Shown here: piece by piece, positions 42,220 through 50,241 of the stretch
Layout of the letters: each line of letters starts with the position of its first letter
Numbering within the stretch: the first letter of the stretch is position 1
NCBI GenBank assembly: GCA_934590325.1
Contig: CAKTOW010000004.1
Location: forward strand, 1 to 64,000
Origin: an uncultured Oscillospiraceae bacterium
Lineage (GTDB): Bacteria; Bacillota; Clostridia; Oscillospirales; Oscillospiraceae
Reading direction: 5' to 3'
DNA: 64,000 nucleotides
Position numbers and translations under genes: made by a program
Notes under the pieces: model-generated
Database searches by the model: none
What the model saw: only the letters and a program-made list of their open reading frames with translations
Told to the model about the DNA's origin: nothing

Positions 42220-43958
42220 ACATGATCGACAGCGCCAAGGCGCAGGTGCGGCAGCTGACGGCGGCCGCATACGAGAAGGCTGCGGCGGCGGGGCTGCTGC
42301 CCGGCGGCATCGCCGTGGAGCCGGCGGTGGAGATCCCCAAGGACACCGCCAACGGCGACTACACCACCACCTTCTGCCTGGCCGCGGCTAAGGCCATGAA
42401 GATGAACCCCCGGCAGGTGGCGCAGACGCTTATCGACAACATGACGCTGGAGGGCAGCTACTTCACCTCCGTGGAGATCGCGGGTCCCGGCTTTATGAAC
42501 TTCCGGCTGGGCGGCAAGTGGTTCGCCGACACCGTTGCCGCCATCGAGAGCGCAGGGGAGAAGTACGGCGAGAACGATTCCCTCGCCGGGAAGAAGTACA
42601 TGGTGGAATTCGTCTCCGCCAACCCCACCGGCCCCATGCACATGGGCAACGCCCGGGGCGGCGTGCTGGGCGACACCCTGGCCAGCGTGCTGCAGAAGTC
42701 CGGCGCGGATGTATGGCGTGAGTTCTACGTCAACGACGCCGGCAATCAGATAGAGAAGTTCGCCAAGAGCCTGGAGGCCCGGTACTTCCAGATCATCAAG
42801 GGCGAGGATGCGGTGGAGTTCCCCGAGGACGGCTACCACGGCGACGACATCCGCGAGCTGGCCCGGGCCTTCTATGAGAAGGAGGGCGACAAGTACCTGG
42901 ACTGCGACGGAAAGACCCGTCACGACGCCCTGGCCCAGTTCGGCCTCAGCGTCAACATCCCCAAGATGAAGGCCGGCCTGGCGCGGTACGGCATCCGGTA
43001 CGATGAGTGGTTCTTCGAGTCCTCCCTCCACGAGAGCGGCTACGTGGCCGACTCCGTGCAGGCCCTCACCGACAAGGGCTATACCTACGAGAAGGACGGC
43101 GCCCTGTGGCTGAAGACCTCCGACATCCTGGCACAGCAGCTGCGCCGGGAGGGCAAGAGCGACGAGGCCATCGAAAAGCTGGGGCTGAAGGACGACGTGC
43201 TGCGCCGCGCCAACGGCTTCTACACCTACTTCGCCGCCGACATCGCCTACCACCGAAACAAGTTCGCCGTCCGCGGCTTCGACAAGGTCATCAACATCTG
43301 GGGTGCCGACCACCACGGCCACGTGGCACGGCTGAAGGGTGCCATGGACGCGCTGGGGCTGGACGGTGAGCACCGGCTGGACATCGTGCTGATGCAGCTG
43401 GTGAAGCTGGTGCGTGACGGTGAGATCGTCCGTATGTCCAAGCGCACCGGCAAGGCGATCAGCCTAACCGACCTGCTGGACGAGATACCTGTGGACGCCT
43501 GCCGCTGGTTCTTCAACGCCAAGCCGGAGACCCAGATGGAGTTCGACCTGGGCCTGGCCGTCCGGGAGGACAGCGAGAACCCGGTGTACTACGTCCAGTA
43601 CGCCTACGCCCGTATCTGCACGCTGCTGAAGGCGCTGGCCGCCGAGGGCTTCACCGTGCCCGCCGCGGCGGACGTCGACCTGAGCGTGCTGACCGCCGAC
43701 GAGGAGAAGGCGCTGATCAAGCAGCTGGCGCAGTACCCCACGGTGGTCTATCTGGCTGCCCGGGACTACGACCCCAGCTTTATAAACCGCTATCTGGGCG
43801 AGTTGGCCGCCGCCTTCCACAAGTTCTACAACGCCTGCCGCATCAAGGGCGAGGCCGAGAACGTGCTGCTGGCGCGGCTGAAGCTGGCGGACACCGCCCG
43901 CGCCGTGCTGAAAAACGGCATGACGCTGATTGGCTGCTCCGCACCGGAGAAAATGTAA
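42216..43958 (+). CDS. argS: Arginyl-tRNA synthetase
   Basis: A 580-residue class I synthetase. The HIGH-type motif appears as ANPTGPMHMGN and the KMSKS-type motif as RMSKRTGK. The N-terminal Add-1 tRNA-binding domain and the C-terminal anticodon-binding domain (ending LIGCSAPEKM) are complete. The start at 42216 is preferred because it gives a 4-nt overlap with the upstream gene and GAGGAGAAGG just before. Confidence 0.96.
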   Translation: MNMIDSAKAQVRQLTAAAYEKAAAAGLLPGGIAVEPAVEIPKDTANGDYTTTFCLAAAKAMKMNPRQVAQTLIDNMTLEGSYFTSVEIAGPGFMNFRLGGKWFADTVAAIESAGEKYGENDSLAGKKYMVEFVSANPTGPMHMGNARGGVLGDTLASVLQKSGADVWREFYVNDAGNQIEKFAKSLEARYFQIIKGEDAVEFPEDGYHGDDIRELARAFYEKEGDKYLDCDGKTRHDALAQFGLSVNIPKMKAGLARYGIRYDEWFFESSLHESGYVADSVQALTDKGYTYEKDGALWLKTSDILAQQLRREGKSDEAIEKLGLKDDVLRRANGFYTYFAADIAYHRNKFAVRGFDKVINIWGADHHGHVARLKGAMDALGLDGEHRLDIVLMQLVKLVRDGEIVRMSKRTGKAISLTDLLDEIPVDACRWFFNAKPETQMEFDLGLAVREDSENPVYYVQYAYARICTLLKALAAEGFTVPAAADVDLSVLTADEEKALIKQLAQYPTVVYLAARDYDPSFINRYLGELAAAFHKFYNACRIKGEAENVLLARLKLADTARAVLKNGMTLIGCSAPEKM

Positions 43959-43962
43959 CGCA

Positions 43963-44002
43963 GAAAGCTCCCTCAAGTCACAGGACTTGAGGGAGCTTTC
44001 TT
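43963..44002. terminator. Bidirectional terminator after argS
   Basis: 17-bp arms GAAAGCTCCCTCAAGTC and complement around ACAG, ending in TT. Confidence 0.85.
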
Positions 44003-44025
44003 GACAGCAGATGGCTGCGGGGCGG

Positions 44026-44550
44026 CTAAGTGCCGAAGAAGAGGCGGACGGCGAGGGCGGACGCCAAGTACGCCGCCACGTCCGCCGTCAGGGCCGCGGG
44101 GATGGTGTATCGGCTGCGCCTGATGCCCGCCGCGCCGAAGTACACGGCGACGGTGTAGAAGGTCGTCTCCGTGCTGCCCAGCATCACGGCGGTGCAGCGT
44201 CCGATGTAGCTGTCCGTGCCGTACCGGCGCATCAGGTCGCTGCCCGCGGCCAGCGCCCCGGAGCCGGACAGCGGGCGTATCACCAGCAGCGGCGCGGTCT
44301 CCGGCGGCACGCCCAGGGCGGTCAGCAGCGGCGTCAGCAGGGCGGTCAGGCTGTCCAGCGCGCCGGAGGCGCGAAGCATATACACCGCCGTCAGCAGGGC
44401 GGCCAGCGCGGGCAGAATGGACGCCGCCACCCGCAGGCCTTCCTTCCCGCCGGCGACCAGCGCCTCGTATACGTCCACCCGCCGGCGGCAGCCCCACACC
44501 GCCGCGCCGCACAGCAGCACCGGCAGTATCCAGGAGGAGAACGGCTCCAC
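44026..44550 (-). CDS. spmB: Spore maturation protein SpmB
   Basis: A 174-residue membrane protein of the nucleoside-recognition family, needed with SpmA for spore core dehydration. Motifs include VYEALVAGGKEGL, RPLSGSGALA and GSTETTFYTVAVYFG. The GTG start at 44550 is preferred because GGAGG lies 8 nt before it and the resulting N-terminus aligns with known SpmB; an ATG five codons earlier would overlap spmA by 13 nt. Confidence 0.9.
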   Translation of the reverse strand: MEPFSSWILPVLLCGAAVWGCRRRVDVYEALVAGGKEGLRVAASILPALAALLTAVYMLRASGALDSLTALLTPLLTALGVPPETAPLLVIRPLSGSGALAAGSDLMRRYGTDSYIGRCTAVMLGSTETTFYTVAVYFGAAGIRRSRYTIPAALTADVAAYLASALAVRLFFGT

Positions 44551-44552
44551 GG

Positions 44553-45131
44553 TCACGCCCTCCATACCCGGCGCAGCAGCCCCGCCGCCGTCAGCCCCGC
44601 CGTTACCGACACCGCCGAGGACAGCCACACTGCCGGCAGGATGTCCAGCGGCGCGCCGCAGCCCAGCCCCGCCCGTATGGCCGCCACGGTGGAGGGCAGC
44701 AGCTGGATGGACGCGGTGTTCAGCACCACCAGGCGGCACAGCTCGTCGTCGGCGGTGCCGCCGCAGCCCGCCGCCATCCGCCGCGCTGCCCGTATGCCCG
44801 CCGGGGTGGCGGCGTTGCCCAGCCCCAGCAGGTTGGCGCTGACGTTGGCGCTGACGGCGGCGAGTGTCTCGCTGTCCCGTCCCGCCTTGGGAAGCAGCCA
44901 CCGCAGCACCGGACGCAGCAGACGGCCGAGCCCGGCGGCCATGCCGCTGCGCTCCATCAGCTCCAACACCCCCGACCACAGGCACAGCGCGCCAGCCATG
45001 GCCAGCGTCAGCTCCACCGCCGCGCCCGCGCCCTCCAGCGCCGCCGCCGTGACCTCCGTCAGCCGCCCGTTGACCGCGCCGCACACCAGTGCGGCGGCAG
45101 CCATCACCGTCCACAGAATACCCATCGCCAT
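44553..45131 (-). CDS. spmA: Spore maturation protein SpmA
   Basis: A 192-residue membrane protein with about five hydrophobic segments, the family motif SANLLGLGNAATPAGI and LVVLNTASIQLLPST. It is the first gene of the spmAB pair; in B. subtilis both act in late sporulation. AAAGGGGG is upstream of the ATG. No sigma-A promoter was seen, which fits sporulation control. Confidence 0.92.
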   Translation of the reverse strand: MAMGILWTVMAAAALVCGAVNGRLTEVTAAALEGAGAAVELTLAMAGALCLWSGVLELMERSGMAAGLGRLLRPVLRWLLPKAGRDSETLAAVSANVSANLLGLGNAATPAGIRAARRMAAGCGGTADDELCRLVVLNTASIQLLPSTVAAIRAGLGCGAPLDILPAVWLSSAVSVTAGLTAAGLLRRVWRA

Positions 45132-45213
45132 GCCCGACGCCCCCTTTCAGGGCAGTGTACGCGGCGCATTGAGCGGTTATTTGCAAAAAATAACGACACG
45201 TTTCGATTGACTG

Positions 45214-45242
45214 TTGACATATTTGGGCGAAAGTGTTAAAAT
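45214..45242 (+). promoter_or_regulatory. Sigma-A promoter of the AbrB-like gene
   Basis: Perfect TTGACA (45214-45219), a 17-bp spacer and TAAAAT (45237-45242). Confidence 0.8.
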
Positions 45243-45282
45243 CAAAGAGAAAACAGTGCTGAATTTGGTACTACTACATAGG

Positions 45283-45290
45283 AGGGGGTA
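45283..45290 (+). promoter_or_regulatory. G-rich ribosome binding site of the AbrB-like gene
   Basis: The stretch AGGGGGTA within GGAGGGGGTA, just before the GTG start, is an exact 8-nt complement of the linker UACCCCCU in the candidate regulatory RNA at 33216-33325. It is therefore a possible target. G-rich sites are common, so chance pairing is not excluded. Confidence 0.4.
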
Positions 45291-45296
45291 TTTTTT

Positions 45297-45539
45297 GTGA
45301 AGTCGACGGGTATCATTCGCCGCATAGACGACCTGGGCCGCGTGGTCATTCCCGTGGAGATGCGCCGCACGCTGGACATCGGCGACAAGGAGGCGCTGGA
45401 GATCAGCGTGGAGGGCGGAGCGATCCTGCTGCGCCGTGTACGCACCACCTGCGTGTTCTGCGACGGGAGCAAGGATGTTTCCGATTTCCGCGGCAAGTGC
45501 GTATGCGCCAAGTGCCTGCGGGAACTGCAGAGCATTTGA
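45297..45539 (+). CDS. AbrB/SpoVT-type regulator with zinc-finger-like tail
   Basis: An 80-residue DNA-binding protein. Residues 1-48 are an AbrB swapped-hairpin domain (GIIRRIDDLGRVVIPVEMRR, then a KEALEISVEGG stretch). The remaining residues carry two cysteine pairs, CVFC and CAKC with an extra C between, that could bind zinc. The start is GTG at 45297 after GGAGGGGG. AbrB proteins control the shift to stationary phase and sporulation. It is monocistronic. Confidence 0.9.
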   Translation: MKSTGIIRRIDDLGRVVIPVEMRRTLDIGDKEALEISVEGGAILLRRVRTTCVFCDGSKDVSDFRGKCVCAKCLRELQSI

Positions 45540-45576
45540 ATGCAAAAAGTACATCAGGGAGAGAATGTGAACAGCA

Positions 45577-45611
45577 AACAGCACCGGAGCGTGGCTCCGG
45601 TGCTGTTTTAT
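45577..45611. terminator. Terminator between the AbrB-like gene and rsmI
   Basis: AACAGCACCGGAGC and complement around GTG, followed by TTTTAT on the plus strand. Confidence 0.85.
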
Positions 45612-45617
45612 GCAGTC

Positions 45618-46445
45618 TCAGGCTTTCAGTGCCGCGTCATACAGGGCGTTGCGGGGCAGTCCGGTGTCATCCGCCACCCGGCGGACGGCCTCCTTCAGCT
45701 TCATGCCGCCGTCCCGCAGGGCCAGCACCCGCGCCGTGCCCTCGTCCAGCGTCAGGGCAGGGGCGTCCTGCTTTTCCCGCCCGGCCACTACCAGTACGTA
45801 CTCGCCCCGGGGCTCGTTGGCCTGGTAGAAGGCCGTGGCCTGGGCCAGCGTGGTGCGCACCGTGTCCTCGTGAAGCTTCGTCAGTTCGCGGCACAGGGCC
45901 ACGGGCCGGTCGCCCAGCAGCTCCGCCATGTCGGCCAGAGTCTGCCGCAGGCGGTGGGGCGCCTCGTGGAACACCATGGTGCGCGCCTCGCCGGTCAGCT
46001 CCTCCAAAGCGGCGCGGCGCTCCTTCTTCCCGGAGGGAAGAAAGCCCTCGAAGGTGAACCGCCGGGTGTCCAGCCCGGACACGGCCAGGGCGGCGATGGC
46101 GGCGCAGCAGCCGGGGATGGCCTGCACGGTGACGCTGTTGGCGGCGCACAGCGCCACCAGCTCCTGCCCCGGGTCGCTGATGGCCGGGGTGCCCGCGTCC
46201 GTCACCAGGGCACAGGTCTCGCCGGAGAGCAGCCGCTCCAGAATGGCCTGTCCCGCCGCCGCCCGGTTGTGCTCGTGGTAGCTGACCAGCGGCTTTTTGA
46301 TGTCGAAGTGGTTCAGCAGCTTCACGGACACACGGGTGTCCTCCGCGGCGATGAAGTCCGCGGCGGCCAGCGTTTCCACGGCCCGGGGTGAGAAGTCGCC
46401 CAGATTGCCGATGGGCGTGGCCACAAGATATAGGATACCGGCCAT
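45618..46445 (-). CDS. rsmI: 16S rRNA 2'-O-methyltransferase RsmI
   Basis: A 275-residue tetrapyrrole-methylase-fold enzyme that methylates C1402 of 16S rRNA. N-terminal LYLVATPIGNLGD, AEDTRVS, SYHEHN and LVTDAGTPAISDPG are diagnostic. It follows the TrmN6-like gene by 6 bp and is in its operon. Confidence 0.95.
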   Translation of the reverse strand: MAGILYLVATPIGNLGDFSPRAVETLAAADFIAAEDTRVSVKLLNHFDIKKPLVSYHEHNRAAAGQAILERLLSGETCALVTDAGTPAISDPGQELVALCAANSVTVQAIPGCCAAIAALAVSGLDTRRFTFEGFLPSGKKERRAALEELTGEARTMVFHEAPHRLRQTLADMAELLGDRPVALCRELTKLHEDTVRTTLAQATAFYQANEPRGEYVLVVAGREKQDAPALTLDEGTARVLALRDGGMKLKEAVRRVADDTGLPRNALYDAALKA

Positions 46446-46451
46446 TGGGTA

Positions 46452-47174
46452 TTACCCCCTGTCTCTGAAATAGATGCGGCACAGCTCATCGCTGTCGCCG
46501 CCGTCGTCCTTCTGCAGCAGCAGCGGCGTGTGTACCGTCAGCCCCGCGCCGCCGTCCCGGCGGCAGCCCAGCAGCACCAGCCGGGGCGGCGTGGCGCTGT
46601 CCTTCTGTACGAAGCGCAGCTCCTTCGGCTCCAGCCTATGGCGGCGCAGGGTCTCCATCAGCTCCGCCGTGCGCTCCGCCCGGTGCACCATATAGAACCG
46701 TCCGCCGCTGCGGAGCAGATACGCCGCCGCAGTGCACAGCTCATCGAAGGTACACGTTAGCTCGGCACGGGCGGCTCCCCGCTGTCCCGCCGCCACGCGG
46801 CCGGCAGCGGAGGGGAAGTAGGGCGGGTTGGCGGTGCAGAGGTCGAAGCTGTTGGCCTCGGGCAGCTGCTCCCGCCGCCGCAGGTCGGCGCACAGAACGG
46901 TGACGCGCTCCTCCAGACCGTTGACTGCGGCGGTCTGCCGCGCCATGGCGCAGGCGCGCTCGCTGACATCCACGTTCGTCACGCGGAGCGTCGCCTCCCG
47001 CGCCAGCAGCAGCAGTCCCAGCAGCCCGATGCCCGCGCCCAGATCGCACATCCGCTCGCCCCGCCGCACGGCGGCAAAGCCGCCCAGCAGGAACGTGTCG
47101 GTGGAGGGCTTGAAGGCACCGTCACCGAAGCAGAAGCGATAACCGCCCCGCCACAGCTCGTCCCAATGCTCCAC
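46452..47174 (-). CDS. TrmN6-like tRNA adenine-N6 methyltransferase
   Basis: A 240-residue SAM-dependent methyltransferase: motif I CDLGAGIGLLGLLL, an acidic NVDVSE motif, and the adenine-N6 catalytic NPPYF. Proteins of this kind (YfiC/TrmN6, YabB in Bacillus) sit before rsmI in Firmicutes, as here. The start is GTG with GGGAGG 7 nt upstream. Confidence 0.88.
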   Translation of the reverse strand: MEHWDELWRGGYRFCFGDGAFKPSTDTFLLGGFAAVRRGERMCDLGAGIGLLGLLLLAREATLRVTNVDVSERACAMARQTAAVNGLEERVTVLCADLRRREQLPEANSFDLCTANPPYFPSAAGRVAAGQRGAARAELTCTFDELCTAAAYLLRSGGRFYMVHRAERTAELMETLRRHRLEPKELRFVQKDSATPPRLVLLGCRRDGGAGLTVHTPLLLQKDDGGDSDELCRIYFRDRG

Positions 47175-47201
47175 AGCGTCACCTCCCTGTGCGTTTTTTC
47201 T

Positions 47202-47230
47202 ATTGTAATACGGAACCGCCGTTTCGGCAA
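47202..47230 (-). promoter_or_regulatory. Sigma-A promoter of the methyltransferase-rsmI operon
   Basis: TTGCCG (47230-47225), a 17-bp spacer and TACAAT (47207-47202) on the minus strand. Confidence 0.7.
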
Positions 47231-47275
47231 CAGGAAAGTGTGCGGCGAGGTTTATCGGCTTTATCGAAACGCAAA

Positions 47276-47302
47276 AAAGTGACCGGCGGAGCCGGTCACT
47301 TT
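47276..47302 (-). terminator. Intrinsic terminator of the ferredoxin gene
   Basis: AAAGTGACCGGC and complement around a 3-nt loop, with six T following on the minus strand. Confidence 0.88.
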
Positions 47303-47324
47303 CTCTTGTCGTTGCTTGAGTTAA

Positions 47325-47498
47325 TTACTCAGCGGGGCTGATAGCACCGTTGGGACAGGTGTCGGCGCAGGAACCGCAGTCCAGGCAAGCACCGGCGTCG
47401 ATGACGTAACGATCATCACCCTGAGAAATAGCGCCCACGGGGCAAGCATCAGCGCAAGCGCCGCAGCTCACGCAAGCAGAACCGATCTGATAAGCCAT
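47325..47498 (-). CDS. 2[4Fe-4S] ferredoxin
   Basis: A 57-residue electron carrier with two complete cluster motifs, CVSCGACADACP and CLDCGSCADTCP, in the clostridial order. The start at 47498 has GGAGG 8 nt upstream. In strict anaerobes such ferredoxins serve pyruvate:ferredoxin oxidoreductase, hydrogenase and Rnf/Bcd-Etf systems. It is monocistronic, with its own promoter and terminator. Confidence 0.96.
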   Translation of the reverse strand: MAYQIGSACVSCGACADACPVGAISQGDDRYVIDAGACLDCGSCADTCPNGAISPAE

Positions 47499-47528
47499 AG
47501 TATGTACCTCCATTAAGATTGTAAGGAC

Positions 47529-47556
47529 ATTGTACCATGAATGGCGAAAAAATCAA
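47529..47556 (-). promoter_or_regulatory. Sigma-A promoter of the ferredoxin gene
   Basis: TTGATT (47556-47551), a 16-bp spacer and TACAAT (47534-47529) on the minus strand. Confidence 0.7.
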
Positions 47557-47629
47557 GTCCATTTTCCGTGGAAATACAAGGTTTTTGGTTAATGCACACT
47601 AACCGCTCCGCCGCCCCTCCGGCAGCCTC

Positions 47630-48385
47630 TCATCCGCCCGTCACCAGCATATACAGCAGTGCCGCCGTCTCCCGCGCCCAGTACCCCGCCGTCAGGAACC
47701 ACGGGCTGGCGCAGCCGTCGGAGTAGGGCGTCAGGCCGCTGCGCTCGGCCCAGATGGCGGCGCGCAGCTGGTGGAAGTTGTCCGAGGCGATGGCCACGTC
47801 CGTGGGCAGCCCCTTCTCCCGTATCAGCGCGGCGGAGAAGGCCAGGTTCTCCTCCGTGGAGCGGGAGCGATCCTCCAGCAGAATGCGCTCCGGCGCGATG
47901 CCCATGGCCGTCAGCGTGTCGCGTATGCACTGCGCCTCGCTGACCGGCTCGCTGCCGTTCTGTCCGCCGGAGGCGATGCACACTGCCTCCGGGTGGCCGG
48001 TCAGATAGTCGTAGGCGGCGTCGATGCGCCCCCGCAGCATCAGACTGGGGTGGCCGTCCGGGAACACCTGGCAGCCCAGCACCACCACGGTGCACTCCTG
48101 CCCGTCGGAGGGACGGTGCAGTGCGGCGGAGGCCATTTTGCCCAGCGTCACCAGAATGACGGTCACGCACACCGCTATCACGCAGCCCACCAGCCGCCGC
48201 AGCCACCGGGGCTTCAGCAGCCGCCGGAAAAACTCCGGCCACATGAGCCACGCCGCGCACAGCAGGAACAGCGCCGCCGGCCATACCATGCCGAAGTGCA
48301 GGATGCCCGCGCACAGGGGTATCAGGAAGAACACCGCCGCCAGCAGGCACAGTGCCGCAAGCACACGGCGCAGGGTCTTGGTCAT
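47630..48385 (-). CDS. YdcF/SanA-family (DUF218) membrane protein
   Basis: A 251-residue protein with three to four N-terminal membrane segments (about 1-85) and a C-terminal DUF218 domain with VVLGCQVFPDGHPSLMLRGR, ASGGQNGSEP, LLEDRSRSTEENLAFS and SDNFHQLRA. Family members affect envelope integrity or bind nucleotide-like ligands, but a reaction is not established. It begins 1 bp after the udk stop, so it is in the udk operon. Confidence 0.88.
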   Translation of the reverse strand: MTKTLRRVLAALCLLAAVFFLIPLCAGILHFGMVWPAALFLLCAAWLMWPEFFRRLLKPRWLRRLVGCVIAVCVTVILVTLGKMASAALHRPSDGQECTVVVLGCQVFPDGHPSLMLRGRIDAAYDYLTGHPEAVCIASGGQNGSEPVSEAQCIRDTLTAMGIAPERILLEDRSRSTEENLAFSAALIREKGLPTDVAIASDNFHQLRAAIWAERSGLTPYSDGCASPWFLTAGYWARETAALLYMLVTGG

Positions 48386-48386
48386 A

Positions 48387-49001
48387 TCAGCTCTCCTTGA
48401 TGTGGCTGGCGATGCGCTGCATGATCATGTCCAGCGCCACCAGGTTGTGGCCGCCCTCCAGCACGATGATGTCCGCGAATTTCCGGGTGGGCTCCACGAA
48501 CTGCTCGTGCATGGGCTTCACGGTGGTCAGGTACTGGTTCACCACCGATTCCAGTGAGCGTCCCCGCTCCTCCACGTCCCGGAGGGCGCGGCGCAGGATA
48601 CGCACGTCGGCGTCCGTCTCCACGAAGATCTTGATGTCCAGCAGGTCCCGCAGCGCCTTGTTCTGGAAGATCAGGATGCCCTCCACGATGACCACCTTGG
48701 TGGGCCGTATCTTCACGGTCTGATCGGTGCGGTTGTGGATGGCGTAGTCATACACGGGGCAGTGGATGGTCTCGCCCCGCTTCAGCGCCTTCAGGTGGGA
48801 GATCATCAGGTCGGTGTCAAAGGCGTCGGGATGGTCGTAGTTCTGCAGGCAGCGCTCGGCGAAGGGCCTGTCCTGCCGCTTGTAGTAGTTGTCGTGGTGC
48901 ACCACGCTGATGTCGCTGCCGAAGCGTGCCGCCAGGTGCTCGGTGAGCGTGGTCTTGCCGCTGCCGGTGCCGCCGGCAATACCGATGAAGATGGTGTTCA
49001 T
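48387..49001 (-). CDS. udk: Uridine kinase
   Basis: A 204-residue pyrimidine salvage enzyme phosphorylating uridine and cytidine. P-loop GIAGGTGSGKTT, HHDNYYKRQDR, the DHPDAFDTDLM substrate motif and VEGILIFQN are present. GGGGAGG lies 7 nt before the ATG at 49001; sequence further upstream in frame overlaps the promoter. Confidence 0.94.
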   Translation of the reverse strand: MNTIFIGIAGGTGSGKTTLTEHLAARFGSDISVVHHDNYYKRQDRPFAERCLQNYDHPDAFDTDLMISHLKALKRGETIHCPVYDYAIHNRTDQTVKIRPTKVVIVEGILIFQNKALRDLLDIKIFVETDADVRILRRALRDVEERGRSLESVVNQYLTTVKPMHEQFVEPTRKFADIIVLEGGHNLVALDMIMQRIASHIKES

Positions 49002-49034
49002 AGTCCAGCCTCCCCGTGTTTTCTCACTGCCTCT

Positions 49035-49063
49035 ATTATAGGAACTCCCGGGGCGAAAAGCAA
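49035..49063 (-). promoter_or_regulatory. Sigma-A promoter of udk-ydcF
   Basis: TTGCTT (49063-49058), a 17-bp spacer and TATAAT (49040-49035) on the minus strand. Confidence 0.75.
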
Positions 49064-49113
49064 GGGGCGGCGCGGGGTGATGTAAAAAAAGGATGAATTT
49101 CCTCGAAATGCAG

Positions 49114-49142
49114 TTGACGCGGCGGCCGAAAATGAGTATTAT
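49114..49142 (+). promoter_or_regulatory. Sigma-A promoter of the Ig-like protein gene
   Basis: TTGACG (49114-49119), a 17-bp spacer and TATTAT (49137-49142). Confidence 0.7.
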
Positions 49143-49184
49143 ATGTATTATGTAAATCCAACGCCCGGTATGGAGGTTTCCGAT

Positions 49185-50111
49185 ATGAGTCTCATCAAAT
49201 GCCCCAAGTGCGGAGAAATGTTCTCCGACAGCTATAAGACCTGCCCCTTCTGCGAGGAGGACGAGGCCTATTACAGCGGCAAGGTGCGCAAGCACAAGGG
49301 CCGCCGCGCCGCCGAGAGCAGCCGCCGCAAGGCGCCCAGCATCTTAGGCCCTGTGGCCATCATCGTGCTGGTGCTGCTGGCGGCACTGGTGGTGTGGCTG
49401 ATATTCGGCGATCAGATCAAGAACGCCATCACCGGGGAGAAGCCCCCTATCACCGACGTGAACAAGCCCGACGACTCCGCCAACAAGCCCGACGATACCG
49501 TCGTGACGCCCACCATTTCCCTGAACCGCACCGTCCTGGTGCTGACCGTGGGCGATAAGGACAGCCTGAAGGTCAGCGGCACCGAGGACACTGTGGAGTG
49601 GAGCAGCAGCGCGCCCACCGTGGCCAGCGTCACCTCCGCCGGCGAGGTCACCGCGCTGACCAAGGGCAACGCGGTCATCACCGCCGCGGTGAACGGCGAG
49701 TCCGTCACCTGCACCGTCACCGTCAAGGACGAGAGCGACACCCCCGATGACAACACCACTACCCCCGATACCCCCGACGATAACACTTCCACCAATAAGC
49801 CCAGCACCGGCACCACCAAGGTGGACGTGAGCAAGCTGAAGCTGAAGCTCACCATGGGTGAGTGGGTCTCCACCATCGAGAGCCCCGATCACGACGGCAA
49901 CTTCGAGATCACCAGTGTCCAGGGTGAGGAATGGACGCTTGCGGTGGACGGCACCACTGCCGCCGTCACCTGGTCTGCCGAGAGCGGCAATAGCGTAGCC
50001 ACGGTAAGCGGCGACACGCTGAAGGTGACCGGCAGCAGCAGTGGACGCTATACCACCATAACCGGCAAGGTCGGCGACGCTACCATCAAGCTGGTCGTCC
50101 GTATCCGCTGA
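49185..50111 (+). CDS. Zinc-ribbon membrane protein with extracellular Ig-like (BIG2) domains
   Basis: A 308-residue protein. The N-terminus is a cytoplasmic zinc ribbon (CPKCGEMF...CPFC), followed by a basic stretch, a single membrane helix (~55-75) and an extracytoplasmic part. This has a Pro/Asp/Lys-rich linker, a BIG2-type domain (~110-185) with SSAPTVASVTSAGEVTALTKG, a Thr/Asp/Pro-rich linker and a second beta domain (~215-308). The start at 49185 follows GGAGG by 8-9 nt. The layout suggests a cell-surface sensor or attachment protein; the role is unknown. Confidence 0.8.
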   Translation: MSLIKCPKCGEMFSDSYKTCPFCEEDEAYYSGKVRKHKGRRAAESSRRKAPSILGPVAIIVLVLLAALVVWLIFGDQIKNAITGEKPPITDVNKPDDSANKPDDTVVTPTISLNRTVLVLTVGDKDSLKVSGTEDTVEWSSSAPTVASVTSAGEVTALTKGNAVITAAVNGESVTCTVTVKDESDTPDDNTTTPDTPDDNTSTNKPSTGTTKVDVSKLKLKLTMGEWVSTIESPDHDGNFEITSVQGEEWTLAVDGTTAAVTWSAESGNSVATVSGDTLKVTGSSSGRYTTITGKVGDATIKLVVRIR

Positions 50112-50124
50112 CCGTTGATATGAT

Positions 50125-50159
50125 ACCGCCGCCATACCCCGGTATGGCGGCGGTTTTTC
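50125..50159 (+). terminator. Intrinsic terminator
   Basis: ACCGCCGCCATACC and complement around CC, followed by TTTT. Confidence 0.88.
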
Positions 50160-50181
50160 GCGCGTATGACGTGTTTGTTCG

Positions 50182-50210
50182 TTGCGCCCGCGGCGAAATT
50201 ATGCTATACT
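50182..50210 (+). promoter_or_regulatory. Sigma-A promoter of the ABC exporter operon
   Basis: TTGCGC (50182-50187), a 17-bp spacer and TATACT (50205-50210). Confidence 0.7.
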
Positions 50211-50241
50211 ATATCCCCAAAATGACTGAACGAGGCGTACC

